From Parabacteroides sp. FAFU027 (GTDB lineage Bacteria > Bacteroidota > Bacteroidia > Bacteroidales > UBA7332): 64,000 nt of DNA. The stretch lies in assembly GCF_022808675.1 (NCBI RefSeq), contig NZ_JAKZKV010000014.1, forward strand, positions 1 to 64,000. The letters are read 5' to 3'. Shown here in pieces: positions 18,871 to 26,607 of this stretch (its first letter is position 1; every line of letters starts with the position of its first letter). A program made the position numbers and the translations under genes. The notes beneath the pieces were generated by a model. That model made no database searches, was not told the DNA's origin, and saw only the letters and a list, made by a program, of their open reading frames with translations.

Positions 18871-20418
18871 ATGGCACAACAGGAAGAGGTTTTTAAGAAA
18901 CTTGTATCGCATTGTAAAGAATACGGATTCGTATTCCCTTCGAGTGAAATCTATGACGGTCTTGGCGCTGTGTATGACTACGGTCAGATGGGTGTTGAGC
19001 TGAAAAATAACATCAAAAAATACTGGTGGGACAGCATGGTGCTGCTCAACGAGAATGTAGTGGGGATCGACTCTGCTATTTTCATGCACCCAACCATCTG
19101 GAAGGCGTCGGGTCACGTGGACGCATTCAATGACCCGTTGATCGATAACAAAGACTCTAAAAAACGCTATCGTGCCGACGTGTTGATTGAAGACCTGATG
19201 GCGAAAATCGACGATAAAATAGAGAAAGAGGTGGAAAAAGCCGCTAAAAAATTCGGCGAATCTTTCGATGCTGATCTTTTCCGTCAAACCAATCCACGTG
19301 TTCAGGAGAATGTGGCAAAAAGAACTGAAATCCACACCCGTTTTGCGAAAGCATTAAACGATGGCAACCTGGAAGAATTGCGCCAGATCATCATTGATTA
19401 CGATGTGGTTTGCCCGATCAGCGGAACTAAAAACTGGACAGAAGTTCGTCAGTTCAACCTGATGTTTGCAACTGAAATGGGATCGACAGCAGACGGAGCG
19501 ATGAAAGTTTATCTTCGTCCTGAAACTGCTCAGGGTATCTTCGTAAACTTCCTGAACGTTCAGAAAACAGGCCGTATGAAGATTCCTTTCGGTATCGCTC
19601 AGATTGGTAAAGCGTTCCGTAACGAAATCGTTGCCCGTCAGTTCATCTTCCGTATGCGTGAGTTTGAACAGATGGAAATGCAATTCTTCGTTCGTCCGGG
19701 TGAAGAACTTCAGTGGTTTGAATTCTGGAAAGACCGCCGCCTGAAATGGCACAAAGCTATCGGGCTGGGTGACAAAAAATACCGTTACCACGACCACGAT
19801 AAACTGGCACACTACGCAAATGCCGCTACCGACATCGAGTTTGAAATGCCATTTGGATTCAAAGAGGTGGAAGGTATTCACTCCCGTACAGACTTTGACC
19901 TCGGTAGCCACGAAAAATTTTCAGGCAAAAAAATTCAGTATTTCGACCCTGAACTGAATAAATCATACGTTCCTTACGTTGTAGAAACGTCTATCGGTGT
20001 TGACCGTATGTTCCTGAGCGTTTTGGCCGCTTCTTACGATGAAGAAAGACTGGAAGGTGGCGATACCCGTGTGGTATTGAAATTGCCTGCACCATTGGCT
20101 CCGGTGAAACTTGCAGTGATGCCATTGGTAAAAAAAGACGGCCTGCCTGAAAAAGCACGTCAGATTATCGATGACCTGAAGTTCGACTTCAACTGTCAGT
20201 ACGATGAAAAAGACTCTATCGGAAAACGTTACCGTCGTCAGGATGCAATCGGAACTCCGTTCTGCGTTACCGTTGACCACCAGACTCTGGAAGACAACTG
20301 TGTAACCATCCGCCACCGTGATTCTATGCAGCAAGAGCGCGTTGCAATCAGTGCACTTCGCGGAATCATAAGCGAGCAGGTGAGCATGAAGAACTTCTTC
20401 AAAAAAATCACTGAGTAA
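18871..20418 (+). CDS. glyS: Glycine--tRNA ligase, dimeric class II type
   Basis: The 515-residue enzyme charges tRNA-Gly with glycine. It is the single-chain dimeric form (also called GlyQS), not the alpha2-beta2 form. Class II motifs are visible: motif 2 in GKAFRNEI around residue 250, the glycine-specific RMREFEQMEMQFF just after, and a motif 3-like ETSIGVDRMFL near residue 375. The C-terminal ~120 residues are the anticodon-binding domain (APVKLAVMPLV onward). The length is somewhat above the ~460 of the shortest bacterial forms. The next gene, an FKBP lipoprotein, starts 63 bp downstream after a stem-loop. Confidence 0.95.
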   Translation: MAQQEEVFKKLVSHCKEYGFVFPSSEIYDGLGAVYDYGQMGVELKNNIKKYWWDSMVLLNENVVGIDSAIFMHPTIWKASGHVDAFNDPLIDNKDSKKRYRADVLIEDLMAKIDDKIEKEVEKAAKKFGESFDADLFRQTNPRVQENVAKRTEIHTRFAKALNDGNLEELRQIIIDYDVVCPISGTKNWTEVRQFNLMFATEMGSTADGAMKVYLRPETAQGIFVNFLNVQKTGRMKIPFGIAQIGKAFRNEIVARQFIFRMREFEQMEMQFFVRPGEELQWFEFWKDRRLKWHKAIGLGDKKYRYHDHDKLAHYANAATDIEFEMPFGFKEVEGIHSRTDFDLGSHEKFSGKKIQYFDPELNKSYVPYVVETSIGVDRMFLSVLAASYDEERLEGGDTRVVLKLPAPLAPVKLAVMPLVKKDGLPEKARQIIDDLKFDFNCQYDEKDSIGKRYRRQDAIGTPFCVTVDHQTLEDNCVTIRHRDSMQQERVAISALRGIISEQVSMKNFFKKITE

Positions 20419-20429
20419 TCCAAAATACA

Positions 20430-20463
20430 AACATTTCCAAGGCGTAAAAACTTTGGAAATGTT
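20430..20463 (+). terminator. Stem-loop between glyS and the FKBP gene
   Basis: AACATTTCCAA (from 20430) pairs with TTGGAAATGTT (20453-20463). It lies 12 bp after the glyS stop and 18 bp before the next start and lacks a T-run, so partial termination or processing is more likely than a full stop. Confidence 0.5.
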
Positions 20464-20481
20464 ACAAATACATCAACTTGC

Positions 20482-21027
20482 ATGAAACTCAAGTCTTTAT
20501 TATTGCTCCCATTAATATTGGTTGTTTTGTTTCTGACATCATGCCTGGACACCCAGACTACAGCAGAGCAGTATGCAACCTGGAAAGCGGCCAACGAAAC
20601 TTTCTTTGAAAGCTATAAGGACTCTGCTGGATTTAGTAAATTAAGCATCCCAACCGACAGAGGTGGAGGTTATATCTACTATAAATCTATCTACTCCGGC
20701 GATCCAACAACCGTGACTCCGTTATATAACGACTCGGTATTTGTCCATTACAAAGGGTGGCTTATGGGTGGCACAGTATTTGATAAAACCTACTCCGGAG
20801 CTGATCCAGTATGGGACAATAATGAAGATTCGACAAGCTTTCGCGTCAATAAACTGATTAAAGGTTGGACTGAAGCGTTGATGAGCATGCATGTCGGTGA
20901 CAAATGGAGAATAGTCATTCCCTGGACTAAAGGATACGGAGAATCCGGGACTACAGGTATTAATCCTTATTCCACTTTAATATTCGACGTAAAACTCACC
21001 CGGATTGTAAAATCAACAGATAAATAA
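20482..21027 (+). CDS. FKBP-type peptidyl-prolyl cis-trans isomerase, lipoprotein
   Basis: The product catalyses prolyl isomerisation for folding of envelope proteins. It is 181 residues long. A lipoprotein signal with lipobox FLTSC (Cys21) places it in the cell envelope, probably facing the periplasm. The FKBP domain covers about residues 80-176: VFVHYKGWLMGGTVFDKTY, then WTEALMSMHVGDKWRIVIPW, GYGESGTTGINPYSTLIFDVKL. The core aromatic pocket residues are largely kept. It follows glyS in the same direction and ends with its own terminator. Family members with this short N-terminal linker are common in Bacteroidales. Confidence 0.92.
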   Translation: MKLKSLLLLPLILVVLFLTSCLDTQTTAEQYATWKAANETFFESYKDSAGFSKLSIPTDRGGGYIYYKSIYSGDPTTVTPLYNDSVFVHYKGWLMGGTVFDKTYSGADPVWDNNEDSTSFRVNKLIKGWTEALMSMHVGDKWRIVIPWTKGYGESGTTGINPYSTLIFDVKLTRIVKSTDK

Positions 21028-21052
21028 AAAAAGCCGCAAATGCGGCTTTTTT
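21025..21052 (+). terminator. Terminator of the FKBP gene
   Basis: A run of A, then AGCCGCA and TGCGGCT around AA, then a T-run directly at the stop codon. It is a classic intrinsic terminator. Confidence 0.9.
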
Positions 21053-21139
21053 CTTTTACAACACCTCACATTTATAACCAAATCCAATATATAATTGTTA
21101 TAAATAAAGAGGTTGAAATGTTTTCAGTTTGATATTGTT

Positions 21140-21544
21140 ATGAGACACAAAAAAGGACCGTTTTCTATTCGAAAACGAATCAAAAGCTTTGAATATGCAA
21201 TAAACGGCATTATTTTACTTTGCAAAAATGAGCAAAATGCACAAATCCACTTATTGGTACTGTCTCTGGTCGTGATTTTCGGATTATTCTTTGAGATCAG
21301 CCCCTCCGAATGGATATCAATAACCATTGTATCTGGCATGGTCTTGCTATCTGAAGGATTTAATACAACCATAGAATACCTTGCGGACCATGTTACACCC
21401 GACTTCCACGAGGTTATCGGCAAAGTAAAAGACGTTGCCGCGGGTTCAGTATTGATCGCCGCAATATCAGCCGCTATTACCGGCGCTATTATTTTTATCC
21501 CCAAAATATTGGGATGGCTGGCCTTTATGCGATTTACAGTATAA
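21140..21544 (+). CDS. Diacylglycerol kinase family membrane protein (DgkA type)
   Basis: This small integral membrane kinase of the DgkA/UndP kinase family probably phosphorylates diacylglycerol or undecaprenol. From the chosen start it has 134 residues and three or four membrane helices. Signature blocks are visible: FNTTIEYLADHV (family EAINTAIE-like) and KVKDVAAGSVLIAAISA. I chose the Met before RHKKGPFSIRKRIKSF because family members begin this way. The ATG at 21113, nine codons up, has a possible GAGG ribosome site five bases before it and cannot be excluded. Substrate cannot be told from sequence; Gram-negative Bacteroidota members are often annotated only as DgkA. Confidence 0.9.
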   Translation: MRHKKGPFSIRKRIKSFEYAINGIILLCKNEQNAQIHLLVLSLVVIFGLFFEISPSEWISITIVSGMVLLSEGFNTTIEYLADHVTPDFHEVIGKVKDVAAGSVLIAAISAAITGAIIFIPKILGWLAFMRFTV

Positions 21545-21574
21545 TCTCTAAAACCACCGTTAGCACCGAACGTA

Positions 21575-21622
21575 AAAAAGGAAGCGACCTCAAGCTATAA
21601 CGCATGAAGTCGCTTCCTTTTC
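21575..21622. terminator. Bidirectional terminator between convergent genes
   Basis: AAAAGGAAGCGAC near 21576-21588 pairs with GTCGCTTCCTTTT near 21609-21621. It has A-runs on one side and T-runs on the other, between the kinase gene and the convergent XRE-cupin gene, and can serve both. Confidence 0.85.
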
Positions 21623-21640
21623 TTTTCTCATACCTACCTG

Positions 21641-22213
21641 TCAGTCTGGTGTATATATAACTGCCAGTATTTTCGCTTTGTTATCATTTGCGCATCTAAC
21701 ATGGTGAGCCACGATAGAGTCGTAATATATACTATCCCCTGTTTTCAGCGTATAGCTATCGTCGCCATAGTTTATCTCCACAGCCCCCTCCAGAACATAA
21801 AGGAACTCTTCCCCTTCATGGGAGGAAAGCACAAAATCAGAATCAGCACTCGGTTCGAACACAATTTCAAACGACTCCATACATCTACCGGCTTTTGACT
21901 GCGTCAAAGAGCAATAGTGCATATCTTTACGTTTGGATGTTGTTGACCCCATACTCAGCCCCAGCTTTACCTGCTCGTGCGTAGTAACTACCGGCCCGTT
22001 TTGTGCCTGTTCTTCAAGGAATGTTCCCAGTCGAACCCCCAATGCACGTGCGATTTTAACCAACGGTTCTACAAAAGACAACCCCTTACTACTTTCAATA
22101 GCGCTCAACACGTCAGCATCCACACCTGACTTTTCAGACAGGAAAGACAGGGATATGCCCCTTTCCTCTCGGATGCTTTTAATTTTTACTCCGGTATAAA
22201 TTTGGTTTTCCAT
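21641..22213 (-). CDS. XRE-family transcriptional regulator with cupin domain
   Basis: A 190-residue cytoplasmic DNA-binding regulator. Residues about 7-62 form a lambda-repressor-like helix-turn-helix (IKSIREERGISLSFLSEKSGVDADVLSAIE is split by its turn), and residues about 115-188 form a cupin_2 fold (GEEFLYVLEGAVEINYGD, TGDSIYYDSIVAHHVRC). Proteins of this form sense small molecules through the cupin; the ligand is unknown. No metabolic gene lies beside it, so its target is not apparent. A perfect GGTTAAT/ATTAACC palindrome is centred about 20 bp upstream of the start and may be its own operator. Confidence 0.93.
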   Translation of the reverse strand: MENQIYTGVKIKSIREERGISLSFLSEKSGVDADVLSAIESSKGLSFVEPLVKIARALGVRLGTFLEEQAQNGPVVTTHEQVKLGLSMGSTTSKRKDMHYCSLTQSKAGRCMESFEIVFEPSADSDFVLSSHEGEEFLYVLEGAVEINYGDDSYTLKTGDSIYYDSIVAHHVRCANDNKAKILAVIYTPD

Positions 22214-22226
22214 GATGATTTAGGTT

Positions 22227-22241
22227 GGTTAATAATTAACC
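22227..22241. promoter_or_regulatory. Palindrome upstream of the XRE-cupin gene, possible operator
   Basis: GGTTAATAATTAACC is a perfect 7+1+7 palindrome 14 bp before the start codon. A TATTTTTG -7-like box lies at 22270-22277 on the minus strand, so a dimeric repressor bound here would sit just downstream of transcription start. Autoregulation is inferred. Confidence 0.45.
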
Positions 22242-22360
22242 GATCAACAAAATGAAGTCAGTCTCACCGCAAAAATAACGATATTTCCTAATCCGGAAAG
22301 TTAAAACTACGCCTATTCACAAAAACCCATCATGTTCTATAACACAGTCTATTATATGCA

Positions 22361-22394
22361 AAAGGCTCCTATCCATAAACGGACAGGAGCCTTT
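22361..22394 (-). terminator. Terminator of the RRM protein gene
   Basis: AAAGGCTCCT and AGGAGCCTTT form the stem, 27 bp beyond the stop on the minus strand, with a T-rich end. Confidence 0.85.
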
Positions 22395-22420
22395 CATATA
22401 TCGTATGTTTGAGAATAAGG

Positions 22421-22666
22421 CTATTCTCTTGGACGTGCTTCTTTAACTACCATGGTACGGCCTGCAAATTCAGCTCCGTTTAATTGTTCGATAGCAGTTT
22501 TGCCTTCGTTGTCGTTTGACATTTCAGCAAAAGCAAAGCCTTTAGAACGACCAGTTTCACGGTCTTTGATTACTTTAACGGACTCAACTGATCCGTATTC
22601 TTCCAGTACTTGTTTCAAGTCTCCCTCCTGAACACGGTAGTTCAGGTTTCCAATGTAAATGTTCAT
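22421..22666 (-). CDS. Single-RRM RNA-binding protein
   Basis: An 81-residue protein made almost only of one RNA recognition motif. RNP2 is IYIGNL (residues 3-8) and RNP1 is KGFAFAEM (42-49). Such short RRM proteins are abundant in Bacteroidota and bind single-stranded RNA with low specificity, with proposed roles in RNA stability and cold response. The usual glycine-rich tail is nearly absent; the protein ends shortly after the fold (EARPRE). It is monocistronic with its own terminator. Confidence 0.93.
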   Translation of the reverse strand: MNIYIGNLNYRVQEGDLKQVLEEYGSVESVKVIKDRETGRSKGFAFAEMSNDNEGKTAIEQLNGAEFAGRTMVVKEARPRE

Positions 22667-22974
22667 AAATTAATAATTAAAAAATAAGAGTGTAATTTAT
22701 AGGGAAGAGAAATGTTTTACATGACTTACAAATCAGAGACTTGATGCCGGTTTCATGAACAGGTGATTGATCAAAGAGCTGAAAATCCGGTAAAGACAAT
22801 CTATTCACCGCAAAGAAAAGCATATTTTTCCGATTTCCAACAACTAACCTCTAAAAAATATGTGTATAGTCTATTATTTTTCGATAAAAAACAGCGAGCA
22901 GTTTGATAATAAAAAGAATAGCACTAATTTTGCAGCCCAATTAAGCATATTCACATTATTAAAAATACGTCAGA
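22667..22974. other. Divergent promoter region of the RRM gene and tig
   Basis: This 308-bp gap contains the tig promoter (22902-22932) and presumably the RRM gene promoter. No other structure was seen. Confidence 0.5.
22902..22932 (+). promoter_or_regulatory. Promoter of tig
   Basis: TTTG at 22902-22905, a 19-bp spacer and TAATTTTG at 22925-22932 match the Bacteroidota primary sigma factor consensus nearly perfectly. The start codon is 43 bp downstream of the -7 box. Confidence 0.8.
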
Positions 22975-24339
22975 ATGAACGTTACACTGAACAAAATCGA
23001 TAGTGCAAACGCAACTATCGCTGTAAAAGTTGAAAAAGCAGACTATCAGGAAAGAGTAGAAAAAGCATTACGTAACTATCGTCAAAAAGCTAATATTCCC
23101 GGCTTCCGCAAAGGCATGGCTCCGGCTGGAATGATCAAAAAAATGTTTGGAAAATCTTTACTGGCCGAAGAAATCAACAAATTGGTAGGTGAAGGATTAT
23201 TCGGATATATCCGTGAAAACAACGTCAACATTCTGGGCGAGCCCCTTCCAAACGAAACAGAACAACAGCCGATTGATTTCGACACTCAGGAAGATTTTGA
23301 ATTCCTGTTTGACCTCGGCATGGCTCCTGAAGTAAATATCTCTTTGTCAAAAGATGACAAAGTTGACTACTACCAAATCGAAATCACTAACGAAATGGTA
23401 CAAAAACAGGCTGACGCATTTGCTGAACGTTCTGGCAAATACGAGCAGGTTGAAGTAGCTGAAGGCAAAGATATGCTAAAAGGCAAACTGGTAGAACTGG
23501 ACGAAGCCGGAAACGAAAAAGATGGCGGGATCCAGGCTGAAGCTTCAGTTATGATTCCTTTCTACTTCAAAAGCGAAGATGAAAAAGTAAAATTCGAAGG
23601 CGCAAAACTCAACTCTTCAGTTGTTTTCAATCCTAACGCAGCATGCGCAGGAAACGAATTCGAAATGGCTCACATCCTGAAAGTTGAAAAAGAAGCGGCA
23701 AAAGAGATCACTTCTAACTTCAAATTTACAATCGAAGAGATCACCCGCCACGTACCGGCTGCTCTGGATCAGGAACTGTTTGACCAAATCTTCGGTAAAG
23801 ACAATGTAACTTCAGTTGAAGAATTCAACGCTAAAATCAAAGAGATGCTTGCCGCTCAGGTTAAACCTGAAAGCGACTATAAATTCCTTTTGGATCTTCG
23901 TCCGGTACTTGAAGCTAAAGCTGGTGAACTGAATTTCCCTGAGGCATTCCTGAAACGCTTCCTGCAACGTAACAACGAAAACAAGACTGCAGAATCAATC
24001 GAAGCTGAATATCCTGAAACGGTAAAAGAACTGACCTGGCACCTGATCAAAGAGAAACTGGCGAAAGATTTCTCTGTTAAAGTTGAAGAAGCTGACCTGC
24101 TTGAAGTTGCAAAAGCTGCAACCCGCGCTCAGTTCGCCGGCTACGGAATGATGGATGTTCCTGCTGATATCCTTGAAAACTATTCTAAAGGCATGATCAA
24201 AGACGAAAAATCACGTCACGGCCTGATCGAGCGTGCTATCGAAGATAAAATCCGCGATTCAGCAAAAGAACTGGTTACCCTGAATGAAAAAGTAGTTAGC
24301 CAGGAAGAGTTCTACAAATTGTTTGAAGGTCAAAACTAA
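22975..24339 (+). CDS. tig: Trigger factor
   Basis: A ribosome-associated chaperone and prolyl isomerase that receives nascent chains. It has 454 residues, close to the family norm. The N-terminal ribosome-binding domain shows the signature-like NIPGFRKGMAP (about residues 38-48). The middle FKBP-like domain is divergent, as usual in this phylum. The C-terminal helical arms include LERAIEDKIRDSAKELV-type sequence. It precedes clpP-clpX, as in many bacteria, but a strong terminator after tig and a promoter-like box before clpP suggest separate transcripts. Codon use is strongly biased, as expected for a highly expressed gene. Confidence 0.95.
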   Translation: MNVTLNKIDSANATIAVKVEKADYQERVEKALRNYRQKANIPGFRKGMAPAGMIKKMFGKSLLAEEINKLVGEGLFGYIRENNVNILGEPLPNETEQQPIDFDTQEDFEFLFDLGMAPEVNISLSKDDKVDYYQIEITNEMVQKQADAFAERSGKYEQVEVAEGKDMLKGKLVELDEAGNEKDGGIQAEASVMIPFYFKSEDEKVKFEGAKLNSSVVFNPNAACAGNEFEMAHILKVEKEAAKEITSNFKFTIEEITRHVPAALDQELFDQIFGKDNVTSVEEFNAKIKEMLAAQVKPESDYKFLLDLRPVLEAKAGELNFPEAFLKRFLQRNNENKTAESIEAEYPETVKELTWHLIKEKLAKDFSVKVEEADLLEVAKAATRAQFAGYGMMDVPADILENYSKGMIKDEKSRHGLIERAIEDKIRDSAKELVTLNEKVVSQEEFYKLFEGQN

Positions 24340-24365
24340 TCCTCAAGATTAAAACTTTATAATTG

Positions 24366-24405
24366 AACGCCCCGGTAACGCAAGATTACCGGGGCGTTTC
24401 TTTTT
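24366..24405 (+). terminator. Terminator of tig
   Basis: AACGCCCCGGTAA (24366-24378) pairs with TTACCGGGGCGTT (24386-24398) and is followed by a T-run. Confidence 0.92.
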
Positions 24406-24495
24406 CTTGTAAATGCAAAGCAGCCAATTACATTGGTATTAAATATTTTTACCGAAACATGAGAGGTTGCATTCTTTGTTTTCTGATTTTATTTA

Positions 24496-24503
24496 TACCT
24501 TTG
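24496..24503 (+). promoter_or_regulatory. Candidate -7 box for clpP-clpX
   Basis: TACCTTTG fits the consensus. A TTTG at 24475-24478 lies 17 bp upstream, slightly short of the usual 19-21. The clpP start is 80 bp downstream. Confidence 0.5.
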
Positions 24504-24583
24504 TTACTATGTAGAGTGCAAAAATTCTGCTGCACAACATATTTTGGAATTAATTCAACAACATAACCATAATACAAAAGATT

Positions 24584-25252
24584 ATGCACAGCGATTTCAG
24601 AAAATACGCCACCAAGCATCTGGGAATGAATGGCTTGGCTTTGGATAAATATACCGATATTGTCAGCAGCTATATCTCTCCGACCATTATCGAAGAACGC
24701 CAGTTGAATGTGGCTCAAATGGACGTTTTCTCCCGTTTGATGATGGACCGCATCATCTTTATGGGAACACAGGTGGACGACTATTCTGCCAATGTTATCC
24801 AGGCTCAATTGTTATATCTGGATTCTTCAGATCCGGGCAAAGACATTTCGCTCTATCTGAATTCTCCGGGCGGCTCTGTATATGCAGGATTGGGAATTTA
24901 TGACACCATGCAATATATCAGCAGCGATGTATCTACCATCTGTACAGGAATGGCCGCTTCTATGGCTGCCGTTTTGATGGTGGCAGGTGCAAAAGGAAAA
25001 CGTTTCGCACTGAAACACTCACGTATTATGATCCACCAACCGATGGGTGGAGCACAGGGTCAGGCTTCGGATATTGAGATTACGGCCCGTGAAATCCAGA
25101 AACTTAAAAAAGAACTTTATACAATCATTGCCGACCATTCAGGTAATCCATTTGAGAAAATCGAAAAAGACTCAGACCGCGACTACTGGATGACTGCTGC
25201 TGAAGCACAAGAGTACGGCATGATTGACAGCGTATTGCTCAGAACTAAATAA
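24584..25252 (+). CDS. clpP: ATP-dependent Clp protease proteolytic subunit
   Basis: The serine peptidase core of the ClpXP protease, 222 residues. The catalytic triad can be read: Ser126 in [10 protein letters not shown], His151 in IMIHQPMGG, and an Asp near residue 200 in DSDRDYWM. The N-terminus is about 15-20 residues longer than E. coli ClpP but carries no obvious targeting signal. The clpX start lies 4 bp after the clpP stop, so the two are co-transcribed and probably translationally coupled. Confidence 0.96.
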   Translation: MHSDFRKYATKHLGMNGLALDKYTDIVSSYISPTIIEERQLNVAQMDVFSRLMMDRIIFMGTQVDDYSANVIQAQLLYLDSSDPGKDISLYLNSPGGSVYAGLGIYDTMQYISSDVSTICTGMAASMAAVLMVAGAKGKRFALKHSRIMIHQPMGGAQGQASDIEITAREIQKLKKELYTIIADHSGNPFEKIEKDSDRDYWMTAAEAQEYGMIDSVLLRTK

Positions 25253-25256
25253 TTAT

Positions 25257-26498
25257 ATGGCAGGAAAATCATCAGACAAATGTAGTTTCTGCGGTAGAAG
25301 TTCGAAAGAGGTGGGTATGTTGATCGCAGGTATGTCAGGACATATCTGCGATCAGTGTGCTGAACAGGCGCACATGATTGTAGCTGAAACTCTACAATCA
25401 TCTAAAACCGGCAACTCTTTTGCTCTAACCGGCAAACAACTCCCTAAACCCGTTGAGATTAAAGAATTCCTAGATCAGTATGTGATTGGTCAGGACGATG
25501 CAAAGCGTTATTTGTCAGTGTCTGTTTACAACCACTACAAACGTATTTTGCAGAAAAAACAGGAAGATGATATCGAGATTGAGAAATCAAATATCATCAT
25601 GGTAGGTCCTACCGGGACAGGAAAAACCCTTTTAGCTCGTACTATTGCAAAACTTTTGCATGTTCCGTTTACCATTGTTGATGCAACGGTATTAACAGAA
25701 GCCGGATATGTCGGCGAAGACATTGAAAGCCTGCTTACCCGTTTACTGCAGGTGGCTGACTATGACGTTGATGCAGCACAGCGTGGCATTGTATTTATCG
25801 ACGAAATTGACAAAATTGCACGTAAAGGCGACAATCCATCTATTACCCGCGATGTTAGTGGAGAAGGTGTTCAACAGGGATTGCTCAAACTTCTGGAAGG
25901 TTCGGTAGTAAATGTTCCGCCCCAGGGAGGTCGTAAGCACCCGGAGCAGAAGTTTATCCAGGTAGATACCAAGAATATCCTCTTTATTTGCGGAGGAGCA
26001 TTTGACGGTATCGAAAAGAAGATTGCGATGCGACTAAACACCCGTGTGGTGGGCTATGCGGCTGCGAAAGAAACAGCATCTATTGACCGGAACAACCTGA
26101 TGCAATACGTTGCTCCTCAGGATTTGAAATCATTCGGTCTTATCCCTGAAATCATTGGCCGTCTGCCTATCCTGACTTACCTGAACCAGCTGGATCGCGA
26201 TGCCTTGCGACGCATTCTGACCGAGCCTAAAAACTCGATTATCAAGCAATATGTAAAATTGTTTGATATGGATGATGTGAAACTGACATTCAGCGACGAA
26301 GCCCTGGATTATATTGTAGACAGAGCTATTGAGTTTAAACTGGGGGCTCGCGGATTGCGTTCTATTACTGAATCCATCATGACTGATGCGATGTTCGACA
26401 TCCCGTCATCCTCTGTTAAAGAACTGGTCATCTCACTGGAATACGCTAAAAACAAACTTGAAAAATCAAACCTGAGCCGTTATCAGGTAGCAGAATAA
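25257..26498 (+). CDS. clpX: ATP-dependent Clp protease ATP-binding subunit ClpX
   Basis: A AAA+ unfoldase that feeds substrates to ClpP. From the chosen start it has 413 residues. The N-terminal zinc-binding domain (CSFCGR, then CDQCAEQA) is intact. Walker A is GPTGTGKT (117-124), Walker B is VFIDEIDK, and the pore loop GYVGED is visible. The frame is open 11 codons further upstream into clpP, but the Met at 25257 gives the conserved beginning [13 protein letters not shown] and a 4-bp gap to clpP. The pair clpP-clpX is the standard arrangement. Confidence 0.96.
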   Translation: MAGKSSDKCSFCGRSSKEVGMLIAGMSGHICDQCAEQAHMIVAETLQSSKTGNSFALTGKQLPKPVEIKEFLDQYVIGQDDAKRYLSVSVYNHYKRILQKKQEDDIEIEKSNIIMVGPTGTGKTLLARTIAKLLHVPFTIVDATVLTEAGYVGEDIESLLTRLLQVADYDVDAAQRGIVFIDEIDKIARKGDNPSITRDVSGEGVQQGLLKLLEGSVVNVPPQGGRKHPEQKFIQVDTKNILFICGGAFDGIEKKIAMRLNTRVVGYAAAKETASIDRNNLMQYVAPQDLKSFGLIPEIIGRLPILTYLNQLDRDALRRILTEPKNSIIKQYVKLFDMDDVKLTFSDEALDYIVDRAIEFKLGARGLRSITESIMTDAMFDIPSSSVKELVISLEYAKNKLEKSNLSRYQVAE

Positions 26499-26533
26499 TT
26501 TGGTTGATTTAGCAGAAAAAAAACACCCTTTTA

Positions 26534-26566
26534 TTTGTAGAAGTCATATTCTTCTGTATAACTTTG
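26534..26566 (+). promoter_or_regulatory. Promoter of recQ
   Basis: TTTG at 26534-26537, 21-bp spacer, TAACTTTG at 26559-26566. It lies in the 109-bp gap after clpX and gives recQ its own transcript with a leader of about 35 bases. Confidence 0.7.
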
Positions 26567-26607
26567 TTATTGCAGCATCAGTTGCTGAATTTTAATCACT
26601 GAAAAAC

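Noticed and set aside
24363-24808. Short frames around the tig-clpP gap (24363-24566 plus, 24449-24808 minus)
   Set aside because: One covers the tig terminator and the other is antisense to clpP; neither has support.
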